Positions 41,661-50,746 of a stretch of 64,000 bases of DNA are shown in pieces. The notes beneath the pieces were generated by a model that was given only the letters and a program-made list of their open reading frames with translations, was not told the origin of the DNA and searched no databases. Within the stretch, counting starts at the first letter, position 1; each line of letters opens with the position of its first letter. The position numbers were made by a program, and so were the translations under genes. The stretch comes from DASPPM01 sp052143835 (GTDB lineage Bacteria; Pseudomonadota; Alphaproteobacteria; JACZXZ01). The stretch spans positions 10,887 through 74,886 of the forward strand of contig JBKQRV010000145.1 of NCBI GenBank assembly GCA_052143835.1, written 5' to 3'.

Positions 41661-43373
41661 TCAAGCGATGTCGGTCAGCTGTGCTGCGAGGGGCGCACCG
41701 ATCGTCGCGGCCAAGGCCGGCTCCAGTGCGGCGCGGCGTCCCGCCGCCTCCTGGAGCCAGCCGACCCGCAGCTCCGGCACTGAGGCGAGGAGCAGCCGGG
41801 TATAGGGATGGCGTGGCTTCGTCAACACATCTGATGTCGAGCCCTGTTCAACGACCATGCCCTTGCGCATGACCATAATCCGGTCGGCAAGAGAAGCGAC
41901 AGTCGCGAGGTCATGGCTAATAAAAATGATGGCGAGACCGAGTCGGTCGCGGAGGTCTTCAATAAGACTCACGATAGCCGCCGCTACGATCGTGTCGAGC
42001 GCGGAGGTGATCTCGTCGCAGACCAGGACATCGGGCTCAGCTGCAAGTGCGCGCGCGAGGTTGACCCGCTGTTTCTCCCCACCCGAGAGTTGGCCCGGCC
42101 GGCGCCGAGCGTATTCAGGCCGCAGTTTAACCATCGTGAGAAGTTCCGCGATACGCCGGTTGCGCTCATTGCGCGACATGCCGGTGAAAAGTTTCAGGGC
42201 ACGCCCGAGGATGCGCCCGACGCTGTGCCGCGGATTGAGCGCCGTATCGGCCATCTGAAAAATCACCTGGATGCGCCGCCGGTCTTGGAGACTCCGTTTC
42301 GCGACCGTATGATCCAGCCGGGCACCTTCTAGCCGGATATCTCCCGCAAAAGGCGGATGCAGGCCGGAGATGACTTGGGCGAGCGTACTTTTTCCCGAGC
42401 CGGATTCACCAATGACGGCAACCACCTCGCCGCGCGCAACGCTAAGGTCGACGTCGTCCACCGCGATTGCCACCGGGACGCCTTTGTCGCCGCGGGGTCC
42501 GAAACCCGCCTTGATCCCCACCGCCTGGAGGAGCGGCACCGACAGGCTTTGGACGGGGAAGGAACTCCGTCCTCGAATGCCCTCCATCGTCCAGTGTCGG
42601 CAGGCGGCAATCAATTCCTTAGTGTACGCTTCGTACGGCGAACGCAGGATGTCGTCAGTGGCGCCTTGCTCGACGATGCGCCCATCGCGCAGGACGATAA
42701 TTCGCTCGGCCATCTGTGCGACAACGGCGAGGTCGTGGCTCACAAAAAACGCTGCGGTACCCTCTTCCCGGATGGCCGAATTCAACGCCTTCAGCACTTC
42801 GACTTGCGTCGTCACGTCGAGCGAGCTCGTCGGCTCGTCGCAGACGACGAGCTCGGGCCCTTCGATAAGCCCCATCGCGATCATGAAGCGCTGGAGCTGT
42901 CCTCCGGATACTTCATGAGGATAGCGCCCGCCAATGCGTTCGGGATCGGGCAGATCAAGCTTGCGGTACAGCCGCTTGGCGCGTTCGAGGCCCGACTCTG
43001 GAGAGAGTCGACCATGCAGGCGCGACGGCTCGATGACTTGGTAGTTGAGCCGAAGTCCCGGGTTGAACGAAGCGGCGGCACTCTGCGCGACATAGGTCAC
43101 GCGTCGGCCACGCAGCTCCCTCAGTCTTCGCTCGCCGGCACTGAGCAGCTCGGTGCCGCCGAGAGACACGCGCCCGCGAAGCACTTCGAGGCCAGGCCTT
43201 ATGTAGCCGAGGGCGGCGAGGGCCACGGTCGTCTTTCCGGACCCCGACTCACCGATGAGCGCCAGCACCTCGCCTTTCTCGATCGAAAGCGACAGGCCGT
43301 CCACGATCGGTCGGCCGCCGTAGCGCGGGCCGATGGTGAGCTGCTCGATGCTTAAGATCTTTTCCCTTTCCAT
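41661..43373 (-). CDS. Dpp/Opp-type ABC transporter, two ATPase domains fused (DppDF)
   Basis: 570 residues from ATG 43373. The first ATPase has Walker A IGESGSGKTTVALAALG, signature EVSGGQLQRFMIAMGLI and Walker B VVCDEPTSSLD. The second has IGESGSGKSTLAQVISG, QLSGGEKQRVNLARALAAEP and VLVCDEITSALD. Tandem fusion of the two subunits is common in this class. The start overlaps the permease stop (TGATG), so the two are coupled; longer starts are rejected. It powers the importer made of the permeases at 43373-45185 and the binding protein at 45288-46898. Confidence 0.94.
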   Translation of the reverse strand: MEREKILSIEQLTIGPRYGGRPIVDGLSLSIEKGEVLALIGESGSGKTTVALAALGYIRPGLEVLRGRVSLGGTELLSAGERRLRELRGRRVTYVAQSAAASFNPGLRLNYQVIEPSRLHGRLSPESGLERAKRLYRKLDLPDPERIGGRYPHEVSGGQLQRFMIAMGLIEGPELVVCDEPTSSLDVTTQVEVLKALNSAIREEGTAAFFVSHDLAVVAQMAERIIVLRDGRIVEQGATDDILRSPYEAYTKELIAACRHWTMEGIRGRSSFPVQSLSVPLLQAVGIKAGFGPRGDKGVPVAIAVDDVDLSVARGEVVAVIGESGSGKSTLAQVISGLHPPFAGDIRLEGARLDHTVAKRSLQDRRRIQVIFQMADTALNPRHSVGRILGRALKLFTGMSRNERNRRIAELLTMVKLRPEYARRRPGQLSGGEKQRVNLARALAAEPDVLVCDEITSALDTIVAAAIVSLIEDLRDRLGLAIIFISHDLATVASLADRIMVMRKGMVVEQGSTSDVLTKPRHPYTRLLLASVPELRVGWLQEAAGRRAALEPALAATIGAPLAAQLTDIA

Positions 43374-44221
43374 CAAGCCCTCGTGTCCTGGTATCTGCGT
43401 TCTCCCAGGGCGTCGACGATAAGGTTGAGGGAAATGGTGACGGCGGCGATGGCAAGGGCCGGGAAAATAGGCGCAAGTGCCCCCCCGGAAAGTCCGGAAA
43501 GATTTTCCCGAACGAGGCCGCCCCAATCGGCCCTCGGTGGCTGCACCCCCAAACCGAGGAAGCTGAGACTGCTCATGAACAGGATGGCGAAGCTCAGGCG
43601 AAGGGCGAAATCGGTTGCGAGCGGCAGGAGCACATTCGGCAAGACCTCGCCGAAGACCATCCAGGGCAAACGTTCCCCCCGCGCGCGGGCGGCCCGCACG
43701 AAGTCCATCACAACGATGTCGGCACCGAGAGCGCGTGCCACGCGAAAGACACCGGAGGCGTAAACTATTCCCGCAACCGCGATCAGGACCGTGACGGAAG
43801 AGCCTAGTGCCGCGACGGCGACAAGGCCGACAATGATTTTCGGCAACGACAAGAGGACATCCGCGACCCGGCTGAGGCAGGCGTCGACAAAGCCGTTGCG
43901 GATGGCGGCGAGGAGTCCGAGCGTGCCGCCCAGGAGATGCGCAAAGAGCGTTGCTGCAAGGGCCATCGCGATAGTGATACGCGTGCCGTCGATCAAGCGG
44001 GACAGCAAATCACGTCCGAGATAATCGGCGCCGAGCCAAGCTGCGGGGCCCGCCGGGCTGAAAGCGTCGTCGGAGACGAATGCGGTGGGGTCGTGCGGCA
44101 TGACGAAAGGACCGAAGACGGCAACCAGCACGAAGAACCCGACCACGACCGCGCCGATCACTAGGCTCCAGCGTCGCCGTTCGCCATGCTCCGCCAAGGT
44201 GCCGTGCTCGAGTGCAGTCAC
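43373..44221 (-). CDS. Dpp/Opp-type ABC permease, second subunit (DppC-like)
   Basis: About 282 residues if started at GTG 44221, where GAGGGAGCG stands upstream; other starts to 44293 would overlap the first permease gene. After an N-terminal helix (SLVIGAVVVGFFVLVAVFGP) comes AWLGADYLGRDLLSRLIDGT, a family marker. AMALAATLFAHLLGGTLGLL, FVRAARARGERLPWMVFGEV and LSFLGLGVQPPRADWGGLVR contain the EAA loop region and the typical C-terminal signature. It forms the channel with the DppB-like protein. Confidence 0.93.
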   Translation of the reverse strand: MTALEHGTLAEHGERRRWSLVIGAVVVGFFVLVAVFGPFVMPHDPTAFVSDDAFSPAGPAAWLGADYLGRDLLSRLIDGTRITIAMALAATLFAHLLGGTLGLLAAIRNGFVDACLSRVADVLLSLPKIIVGLVAVAALGSSVTVLIAVAGIVYASGVFRVARALGADIVVMDFVRAARARGERLPWMVFGEVLPNVLLPLATDFALRLSFAILFMSSLSFLGLGVQPPRADWGGLVRENLSGLSGGALAPIFPALAIAAVTISLNLIVDALGERRYQDTRA

Positions 44222-44234
44222 GTTCGCTCCCTCG

Positions 44235-45185
44235 TCATCCGACACTGCTGCGAATTCGGGGATTGAAGAAGAAGGCGACGAGATCCGCCACAAGGATCAG
44301 GAGGACATAGGCACCGCAGAACAACATGGCGCAAGCTTGCACAACCGGCAGATCACGCGCTTCGACCGCATCGACCATGAGGCGCGCCATGCCGGGATAG
44401 GCGAAGATCGTCTCGACCACCACCACGCCGCTCACGAGATAGGCGACATTAAGGGCCACCACATTGGCCAACGGCCCAGCGACATTGACCAGCGCATGGA
44501 CGAAAACAACGCGCCAGCGCGGAACCCCTTTGAGTGTCGCCATCTCGATGAATGGAAGGTCGAGGAGATTGGTCACCGTGGCCCGGGTCATGCGCGCGAT
44601 CTGTGCTGTCACCACTAGGGTGAGCGTCGCGACGGGAAGCAGCAGGGCGCGCGCCAGCTGGGTGAATCCGAAAGTAGGATCGACATTAGCGACGGCGGGC
44701 AACCAATGGAGCTTGACGGCGAAAAACAGGACGGCAACCGTTCCAATAAGAAACTCCGGGGTCGCCGAAAGCGCCAGCACAATGATCGAGGCTATTCGAT
44801 CGAATAGACCGCCCGACCAGAGCGCCATCAGAAGGCCTAAGCCGAGAGCCAAGGGAACTGCGATCAGCGTGGTAGCACCAGCTAGCGTCGCGGTGTTCCT
44901 GAGGCGCTCCGAAAGCAGCTGGGAGATCGGCGTTTTCGTGGTCAGAGAACGGCCCCAGTCGCCGCGCAGGATCCCGGCGAGCCAATCGAGGTAGCGCTCG
45001 GGTGCCGGACGATTCAGGCCGAGCTGCACTCTGAGGGCCTGGACGCTTTCCGGTGTCGCATATTGCCCGAGGGCCACTTCTGCGACATCGCCGGGGAGGA
45101 TTTCACAGCCGACAAACACTAGGAGCGACACGACCCAAAGAACTGCGCCGGCAAGTGCCAGTCGCCTGAGGAGGAAAACAAACAC
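44235..45185 (-). CDS. Dpp/Opp-type ABC permease, first subunit (DppB-like)
   Basis: 316 residues from GTG 45185 with AGGGCGG upstream. FLLRRLALAGAVLWVVSLLV is the first helix. ALRVQLGLNRPAPERYLDWL and GILRGDWGRSLTTKTPISQL are the DppB hallmark (the GDxGxS motif). MTRATVTNLLDLPFIEMATL followed by KGVPRWRVVFVHALVNVAGP is the EAA loop that contacts the ATPase. The last helix ends in VADLVAFFFNPRIRSSV. It lies 102 bases downstream of the binding-protein gene. Confidence 0.93.
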   Translation of the reverse strand: MFVFLLRRLALAGAVLWVVSLLVFVGCEILPGDVAEVALGQYATPESVQALRVQLGLNRPAPERYLDWLAGILRGDWGRSLTTKTPISQLLSERLRNTATLAGATTLIAVPLALGLGLLMALWSGGLFDRIASIIVLALSATPEFLIGTVAVLFFAVKLHWLPAVANVDPTFGFTQLARALLLPVATLTLVVTAQIARMTRATVTNLLDLPFIEMATLKGVPRWRVVFVHALVNVAGPLANVVALNVAYLVSGVVVVETIFAYPGMARLMVDAVEARDLPVVQACAMLFCGAYVLLILVADLVAFFFNPRIRSSVG

Positions 45186-45287
45186 CTATACCGCCCTAGA
45201 TACCAAGTCCGTCGGTCACTCTCCTGGGATACGGAAGCGCATTATGCACCGAGGCCGCGCGCAGAACTTGACGGCAGCTTCGACGAT

Positions 45288-46898
45288 CTAGCTCTCGATC
45301 CAGACTTTGTCGGCGAAGTTGAAGCCGTTCAAATTTCCGACGGGCACGGGTGTCAGGCCCTGAACCTTGTTCGAAATGCCGTCGACATAGCTTATGAAGC
45401 ACGGCAGCATCAGATAGCCCGAATCGTAGATGATTTTCTGGATCTGATGATAGGCATCGGTGCGCTCCGTCTGATCCAAGGTTGCGCGTGCCTTGTCGAT
45501 CAATTTATCGAGCTCCGGATTCGAATAATGTGAAAAGTTCCAGGGCACGCCCGATTTCCAGGCAAGGCTCAGCAGTATGTTGTATGTCGGCCGGGGATTA
45601 AAATTGATTGCGGTGAACGGACGCTTGCCGGCTACAGCATTCCAATAGCTGTCTGCGGGCTCGCGCTTGAGGTCCAGATTGAGACCTATCTGCATGGCCT
45701 CTCGTTGCAGCAATTGCCCGATTTCAACGCTGAAGGGTGCGGCATCGCTGACGTTAACCTCGATTTTGGCGGAGCCGATGCCAGACTTGCCGAGATGGTA
45801 TTTGGCCTTGTCGGGATCGAGAGCGCGCTGCACAAGCTCACTGTTATAAATGGCACTCGTCGACATGATCGGGTGATCGTTAGCAATGAGTCCCTGCCCC
45901 TTCATCACCGTGTCGAGCAGACGCTTGCGATCCATGAGATAGGCGATGGCCATACGCAGATCGAGGTTGTTCGAAGGCGCTCGGTCCGCAGCGCCCTGAA
46001 TGGAGGTGTAGCGGGGGCAATTAGTGGTGAATATCCGGGCGGCTCCCGAACCCTTGACTTGATCGATGGCCGTGCCCTGGACGTCCGTGACCATCTGCGC
46101 ATCGCCCGAGAGCAGCGCATTCACTCGGGCAACCGGGTCGAGGATGTAGAACAACTCGATCTGGTCGACGTAGGGCCTTCCTTCCTTCCAATAGTTCTCG
46201 TTGCGCACGAAGACGCACCGCACGCCCGGATTGAATTCCTTGACTTTGAATGGCCCGGTGCCGATCGGATTCGAGAAGTCGGTCGTGCCGTTCTTGACGA
46301 TCGTAAACTGAAAGATGCCGATCATGATCGGCAGGTCGACGTCCGGGGAAGCCAACTCGACAACGATCGAATTGGGCCCATCGGACTTCACGTCTGAGAC
46401 ATTGGCGACGAGCGGCCTGGCGCTCGAGCCGAGCTTGGGATCCTTGTGGCGCAAGATGGAGTAGATGATGTCATCCATCGTCAAGGGCGTACCGTCCTGA
46501 TAGGTAACACCTTTCCTTATCTTGAAGACCCACCGCGTCGCCGTCTTGTCTGGCTCGAAGGATTCGGCCAACTCGGGCTGCGGCTGCGAGTGCTCGTCCA
46601 ATTGCGTCAGCGTGTTATAGACGCTCGTGGCCCGAATATAGTCGTTGGTATAGATATATTTTGTGGCATCGAATGTGTCGTTCGTACTCTGCGTATGCGT
46701 GGCGACCCGCAGAAATCCTCCGCGTTTGGGCGCGCTCATGGCCGATTTCGGCGCTATCGCCGATACGCCAGCCGCGGCGAGCGCCAAGCCGCCCACCAGC
46801 GTTGTATTGAATGCGCGCCGCGTTATGCGCGGCCTGTCCTCGGAGTTTCCGCCCACTGCACTTGCGCTGCGGTCGTCGCCGTTCTGCTTCCCGTTCAT
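45288..46898 (-). CDS. Peptide/opine-type ABC substrate-binding protein (SBP family 5)
   Basis: 536 residues. A twin-arginine signal (ITRRAFNTTLVGGLALAAAG) exports the folded protein. The mature domain has TQSTNDTFDATKYIYTNDYI, ATRWVFKIRKGVTYQDGTPL, TMDDIIYSILRHKDPKLGSS, NPIGTGPFKVKEFNPGVRCV and RMAIAYLMDRKRLLDTVMKG, typical of DppA/OppA-like proteins. AGGAGAAGG precedes the ATG. It feeds the permease and ATPase genes downstream, giving a complete importer. The ligand is probably a small peptide, opine or amine conjugate; the adjacent flavin enzymes favour an N-substituted amino acid. Confidence 0.93.
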   Translation of the reverse strand: MNGKQNGDDRSASAVGGNSEDRPRITRRAFNTTLVGGLALAAAGVSAIAPKSAMSAPKRGGFLRVATHTQSTNDTFDATKYIYTNDYIRATSVYNTLTQLDEHSQPQPELAESFEPDKTATRWVFKIRKGVTYQDGTPLTMDDIIYSILRHKDPKLGSSARPLVANVSDVKSDGPNSIVVELASPDVDLPIMIGIFQFTIVKNGTTDFSNPIGTGPFKVKEFNPGVRCVFVRNENYWKEGRPYVDQIELFYILDPVARVNALLSGDAQMVTDVQGTAIDQVKGSGAARIFTTNCPRYTSIQGAADRAPSNNLDLRMAIAYLMDRKRLLDTVMKGQGLIANDHPIMSTSAIYNSELVQRALDPDKAKYHLGKSGIGSAKIEVNVSDAAPFSVEIGQLLQREAMQIGLNLDLKREPADSYWNAVAGKRPFTAINFNPRPTYNILLSLAWKSGVPWNFSHYSNPELDKLIDKARATLDQTERTDAYHQIQKIIYDSGYLMLPCFISYVDGISNKVQGLTPVPVGNLNGFNFADKVWIES

Positions 46899-47005
46899 AG
46901 CCTTCTCCTCGTTCCCTCATACATTGCACGGCATTTTTGATTTATGGTTTCGCGCAATGCTCGCCGTTCGAGACGTCACATCGCGACACCCCGCAGCGTC
47001 GCATA

Positions 47006-48601
47006 TTACAGTCTTGAATGCAAATCCTTGATCACGCGCTTTGCAGCGTTATGCCCCGGCGCACCGGTAACGCCTCCGCCGGGATGGGCTCCCGAGCCGC
47101 AAAGATACAGACCTTCGATCGGTGTCCGGTAACGAGCGGCTTTCGGGTGCGGACGCAGGCTGAAGATCTGATCGAGCTCGTGCCGTCCGTGAAAGATGCA
47201 GCCCTCCGTCAAGCCGAATACGCGCTCGAGGTCGACCGGTGACAGAATCTGTCGAGCAATGATAATTCGGCGCAGATTGGGAATGTGACGCTCTACCGCC
47301 ACCAGAATCCGGTCCGCCACCTCTTCCTTGATGCTGTCCCAGTCTCGGCCGCCGGAAAGCCGGTAGGGGTAATATTTGCAAAGAAGCGCCATGACGTGAT
47401 GGCCAGGCGGGGCCAGACTATCGTCAAGCGCCGAGGCAATTTGGACCGTTACATAGGGCTCCTCCGAGAGCTCGCCGTCTCGTGCGCGCGCGTAGTTCTT
47501 CTCCATCGCCGATACATCCGGCAGAATATTGATGATGGAGCCACGCGCGATCTCAGCCTCTTCGCCCGAGAGAGTAGCGAATTCCGGCGCCGCATTGAGC
47601 GCTAGGTTCATGCGAAGCGAAGCCGTTCCCATGCGGAATTGCTCGATGGCGACCGCAAAGGCGGGATCCAAATGTTCCCTTCCCACAAGCTGAAGGAAGG
47701 TGCGCTTCGGATCGGTGTTCGCGAGCACCGCGCGCGAGCTTATCTCCTCGCCGGATTCCAGTTGCACGCCCTCAGCGCGCCCGGCCTTGAGCAAGACACG
47801 CGCGACCGGAGCCGAGGTCCGGATTTCGACGCCCATTTCGCGCGCGGACGCTGCCAACGCCTCGGAGACCGCTCCCATGCCGCCCTTGGCTACACCCCAC
47901 TTGTAGCGCACGCCGTCGAGCTCGCCCATCACATTGAGCAAAAACGGAACGGCGGAGCCTGCCGCACGCAAGCTGGCGTAATTGCTGCTGACGCAGTGGA
48001 TGGTATAGATTTGACGGATCGCGTCGCTCTCGAACCAGCGCTCCGCGAGATCGCAGGCGCTCGACGTGAACATCTGGATGAGGAAATGCCGGTCATCGAC
48101 ACTCAGCTTCCGCAACCGAGCGCCGAGCCGCAAACTGCCCAGGAGCGAATCGAGGCCTCCGGCAAGGTCCGGCGGCTCGCGGAGCCACTGATCGCGGATG
48201 ATATCCCCTACCTGAAGCAGCCGCGCACGAAGCTCCTTTATCGCGATATAGTCGCGGTTTGAAAAGCGCGCGACGGTCGCCTGGTCGTGAGCCTCTTCCC
48301 CAGTGAAGAGAATGGCCCGGCCGTCACTCAGGAGATCAAGGGAGCCCTTGTAGGGGATTGACTGCAAGCCATGCCGCTTGAGATCGAGATCGCGAACCAC
48401 CTCGGAGCGCAACAGCCCCAGCGAGTAGGAGGCGGTGGAATTGCGGTACTTCGGGTGAAACTCTTCGGTGACCGCGGCACCGCCGACGATGTGGCGGCGC
48501 TCGAGAACCAACGTCTTGAGCCCGGCCTTGCCGAGATAGGCAGCCGCAGTCAATCCGTTGTGCCCTCCGCCAATTACGATCGCATCGTATGTCTTTGCCA
48601 T
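47006..48601 (-). CDS. FAD-dependent oxidoreductase, phytoene desaturase/PYROXD2-like
   Basis: 531 residues from ATG 48601 (GAGGTGG upstream; an in-frame ATG at 48622 is possible). YDAIVIGGGHNGLTAAAYLG and KAGLKTLVLERRHIVGGAAV are the FAD-binding N-terminus. FHPKYRNSTASYSLGLLRSE and YKWGVAKGGMGAVSEALAAS are family blocks, and LYLCGSGAHPGGGVTGAPGH with NAAKRVI is the C-terminal FAD contact. Related proteins are carotenoid desaturases or amine oxidase-like enzymes. With no carotenoid genes nearby, oxidation of the ligand brought in by the Dpp-like importer is more likely. It heads the minus-strand operon. Confidence 0.9.
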   Translation of the reverse strand: MAKTYDAIVIGGGHNGLTAAAYLGKAGLKTLVLERRHIVGGAAVTEEFHPKYRNSTASYSLGLLRSEVVRDLDLKRHGLQSIPYKGSLDLLSDGRAILFTGEEAHDQATVARFSNRDYIAIKELRARLLQVGDIIRDQWLREPPDLAGGLDSLLGSLRLGARLRKLSVDDRHFLIQMFTSSACDLAERWFESDAIRQIYTIHCVSSNYASLRAAGSAVPFLLNVMGELDGVRYKWGVAKGGMGAVSEALAASAREMGVEIRTSAPVARVLLKAGRAEGVQLESGEEISSRAVLANTDPKRTFLQLVGREHLDPAFAVAIEQFRMGTASLRMNLALNAAPEFATLSGEEAEIARGSIINILPDVSAMEKNYARARDGELSEEPYVTVQIASALDDSLAPPGHHVMALLCKYYPYRLSGGRDWDSIKEEVADRILVAVERHIPNLRRIIIARQILSPVDLERVFGLTEGCIFHGRHELDQIFSLRPHPKAARYRTPIEGLYLCGSGAHPGGGVTGAPGHNAAKRVIKDLHSRL

Positions 48602-48720
48602 GTCGTCCACCTCGGATGCCACCCAAGCGCTGGCTTTTGGGGCACACTTGTCCCTATTATCTTTTCACCAGAGCATACCTACAGCACGCGGCAAATGTCG
48701 ACCGCGGCAAGAGAGGCACG
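48602..48720. promoter_or_regulatory. Divergent promoter region of two catabolic operons
   Basis: This 119-base gap separates the FAD-enzyme operon (minus) from the acyl-CoA dehydrogenase operon (plus). CTTGTCCCTATTATC contains a TATTAT box facing right. I see no copy of either GntR motif found elsewhere in the window. Confidence 0.4.
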
Positions 48721-49890
48721 ATGGACCTAGCGCTGTCAGAGCAAGACCGGGAGCTGCAGGCCAAAGCGCGGACCTTCGCAGAGGAGCACCTCTTCCCCAA
48801 CGAGATGGCGATCGAGGACCATGGACGACTTCCGGACGAGCTTCGCGCCAAAATTGGCAAGGCTGTCCTCGCCAAAGGATTGAACGCCATCAATCACGCC
48901 CGCGAGGATGGTGGCCAAGGATTGACGCTGTTTCAGCAGACGCTTGTCAATGAAGAGCTTGGAAAATCCACGGGCGGGATATGGGCCGCCGTTTGGCAGC
49001 CCGCTTGTGCATTGAAACACGGGAACGAGGCGCAAAAGCGGGACTATCTCCTGCCCAGCTGCCGAGGCGAGCGTAACTATTGCTTCGCGATAAGCGAGCG
49101 CGAGGCAGGCTCCGACCCGCGGCGCGTTCAGACGACGGCGCGGAGGAATGGCGGGAAATATTATCTTTCGGGCGAGAAATGGTTCGTCACGCATGGCGAT
49201 ATTGCGGATTTCATCATCGTACATGCGCACGTGGATGGCGATCCTAAAAAGCCCACACTTTTTTTGGTCGATAAGAACCGGGCGGGGGTCACGATAAAGA
49301 GAGTACCTAAATTCATGCACAACTTTATATCGGAGCATCCTGAGATGGTGTTTCAAGATGTTGAGCTCGGCGAAGAGTCGGTGCTTGGCGGGGTGGGGCA
49401 GGGTTTTGAGCTTACCAAGGACTGGTTCGTCGAGACTCGCCTCAAGATCGCGAGTCACACGGTCGGTGCCGCCATTCGCGCCACCGAGATCGCCAACCGC
49501 TACGCCTCGGAGCGCATCCAATTCGGACGCCGAATCAATGAGTTTCAAGGCGTCGAGTTCATGCTCGTGGACATGACCATGGAAATCATGGCGGCCAAGA
49601 GCATGCTTTATCGCGTGGCTTGGCAACTCACCACAGAGCAGGACCGGAAACTGGCGCATGCTCGTGCGAGTGCGGTCAAGCTCTACTGCTCGGAAATGGC
49701 TGGGCGTGTCGTGGACAAGGCCCTGCAGATATTGGGCGGGCGTGGCTATATGCGGGAGAATCCGGTCGAAAGGCTGTTTCGCGACCTCCGAGTCGACCGG
49801 ATATGGGAAGGCACTTCCGAAATTCAGCGCGTGATCATAGGCAGTCAGATCAAGAAGCGCGGCCTTGCCGTCTATACGGATTGGATGTGA
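48721..49890 (+). CDS. Acyl-CoA dehydrogenase
   Basis: 389 residues from ATG 48721 with GAGAGG upstream; the frame extends to 48589 but that part lies in the leader. NYCFAISEREAGSDPRRVQT and YYLSGEKWFVTHGDIADFII are the FAD/substrate blocks; YASERIQFGRRINEFQGVEF follows. ILGGRGYMRENPVERLFRDL contains the catalytic Glu, and RIWEGTSEIQR the FAD adenine contact. It is first in an operon with an enoyl-CoA hydratase and an NDP-forming acyl-CoA synthetase, together a short beta-oxidation-like module. Confidence 0.93.
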   Translation: MDLALSEQDRELQAKARTFAEEHLFPNEMAIEDHGRLPDELRAKIGKAVLAKGLNAINHAREDGGQGLTLFQQTLVNEELGKSTGGIWAAVWQPACALKHGNEAQKRDYLLPSCRGERNYCFAISEREAGSDPRRVQTTARRNGGKYYLSGEKWFVTHGDIADFIIVHAHVDGDPKKPTLFLVDKNRAGVTIKRVPKFMHNFISEHPEMVFQDVELGEESVLGGVGQGFELTKDWFVETRLKIASHTVGAAIRATEIANRYASERIQFGRRINEFQGVEFMLVDMTMEIMAAKSMLYRVAWQLTTEQDRKLAHARASAVKLYCSEMAGRVVDKALQILGGRGYMRENPVERLFRDLRVDRIWEGTSEIQRVIIGSQIKKRGLAVYTDWM

Positions 49891-49921
49891 GCGACGGAAT
49901 GTGACAGGAGCATGCGCAGAA

Positions 49922-50746
49922 ATGACATATGAATGTATCCGGAAGCGCATCGAGGGAAAGGTGGGCATCATCACCTTCGATCGGCCTCGCGTGCTGAACG
50001 CCTTTAACCAAACGCTGATCCATGAGACGAGCGACGCGTTGCAGAGCCTCGTCGCCGATCCGCACGTGTCCGCGATAGTCCTACACGGCGCCGGCCGCGC
50101 CTTTTCGGCCGGCTTTGATCTCAAGGAGTCGGCGCAACGCAAGATCGAGGGTACCGACGCATGGCGTCGTCTTCTGATGGAAGACTTCGAATTCATCATC
50201 CAATTCTGGGATTGCCCCAAGCCCACGATTGCCGCGGTGCACGGCTACTGTCTCGCCGGCGCCTTCGAGCTGGCACTGGCTTGTGACATTACGGTAGCCG
50301 CGGAAGGAACCCGCTTCGGCGAGCCCGAGGTGCGTTTCGGCTCCGGCATCGTCGCCATGTTACTTCCGTGGATGACGACGCCGAAAATTGCGAAGGAGCT
50401 GCTGCTTACCGGCGTCGATAGCGTCGACGCCTCGCGGGCGCTCGACATGGGGATTGTCAATCACGTGGTGCCAGCGGGTCAGGAGTTCGAGAAAGCAATG
50501 GCGATCGCCGGCGATTTGGTGGCCGCAGCACCGCTGTCCGTCCAGCTCACGAAACAAGCGATCAATCGAAGCTATGAGGTTATGGGAATGCGCCAGGCGC
50601 TGCTGGCGTCTCTCGACACGGATTTGATCATAGAGAGCGCAATGGGGCCGGAAAGGGTCGAATTCAACCGTATACGCCAGGAGCACGGCCTCAAGGCTGC
50701 GATTGCCTGGCGCGACACCCGTTTCGGCGCCGCGACGAAACCGTGA
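49922..50746 (+). CDS. Enoyl-CoA hydratase/isomerase family protein
   Basis: 274 residues from ATG 49922. GKVGIITFDRPRVLNAFNQT, GRAFSAGFDLKESAQRK, HGYCLAGAFELALACDITVA and TRFGEPEVRFGSGIVAMLLP are the crotonase blocks. Glu in GEPEV and in AKELLLTG correspond to the two catalytic Glu of hydratases, so hydratase activity is plausible. It is 31 bases after the dehydrogenase gene, and its stop overlaps the next start (GTGA). It probably hydrates the product of the neighbouring dehydrogenase. Confidence 0.9.
   Translation: MTYECIRKRIEGKVGIITFDRPRVLNAFNQTLIHETSDALQSLVADPHVSAIVLHGAGRAFSAGFDLKESAQRKIEGTDAWRRLLMEDFEFIIQFWDCPKPTIAAVHGYCLAGAFELALACDITVAAEGTRFGEPEVRFGSGIVAMLLPWMTTPKIAKELLLTGVDSVDASRALDMGIVNHVVPAGQEFEKAMAIAGDLVAAAPLSVQLTKQAINRSYEVMGMRQALLASLDTDLIIESAMGPERVEFNRIRQEHGLKAAIAWRDTRFGAATKP

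Noticed and set aside
48736..50226. 496-codon minus-strand frame opposite the acyl-CoA dehydrogenase and hydratase
   Set aside because: Antisense shadow spanning two real genes and their junction.
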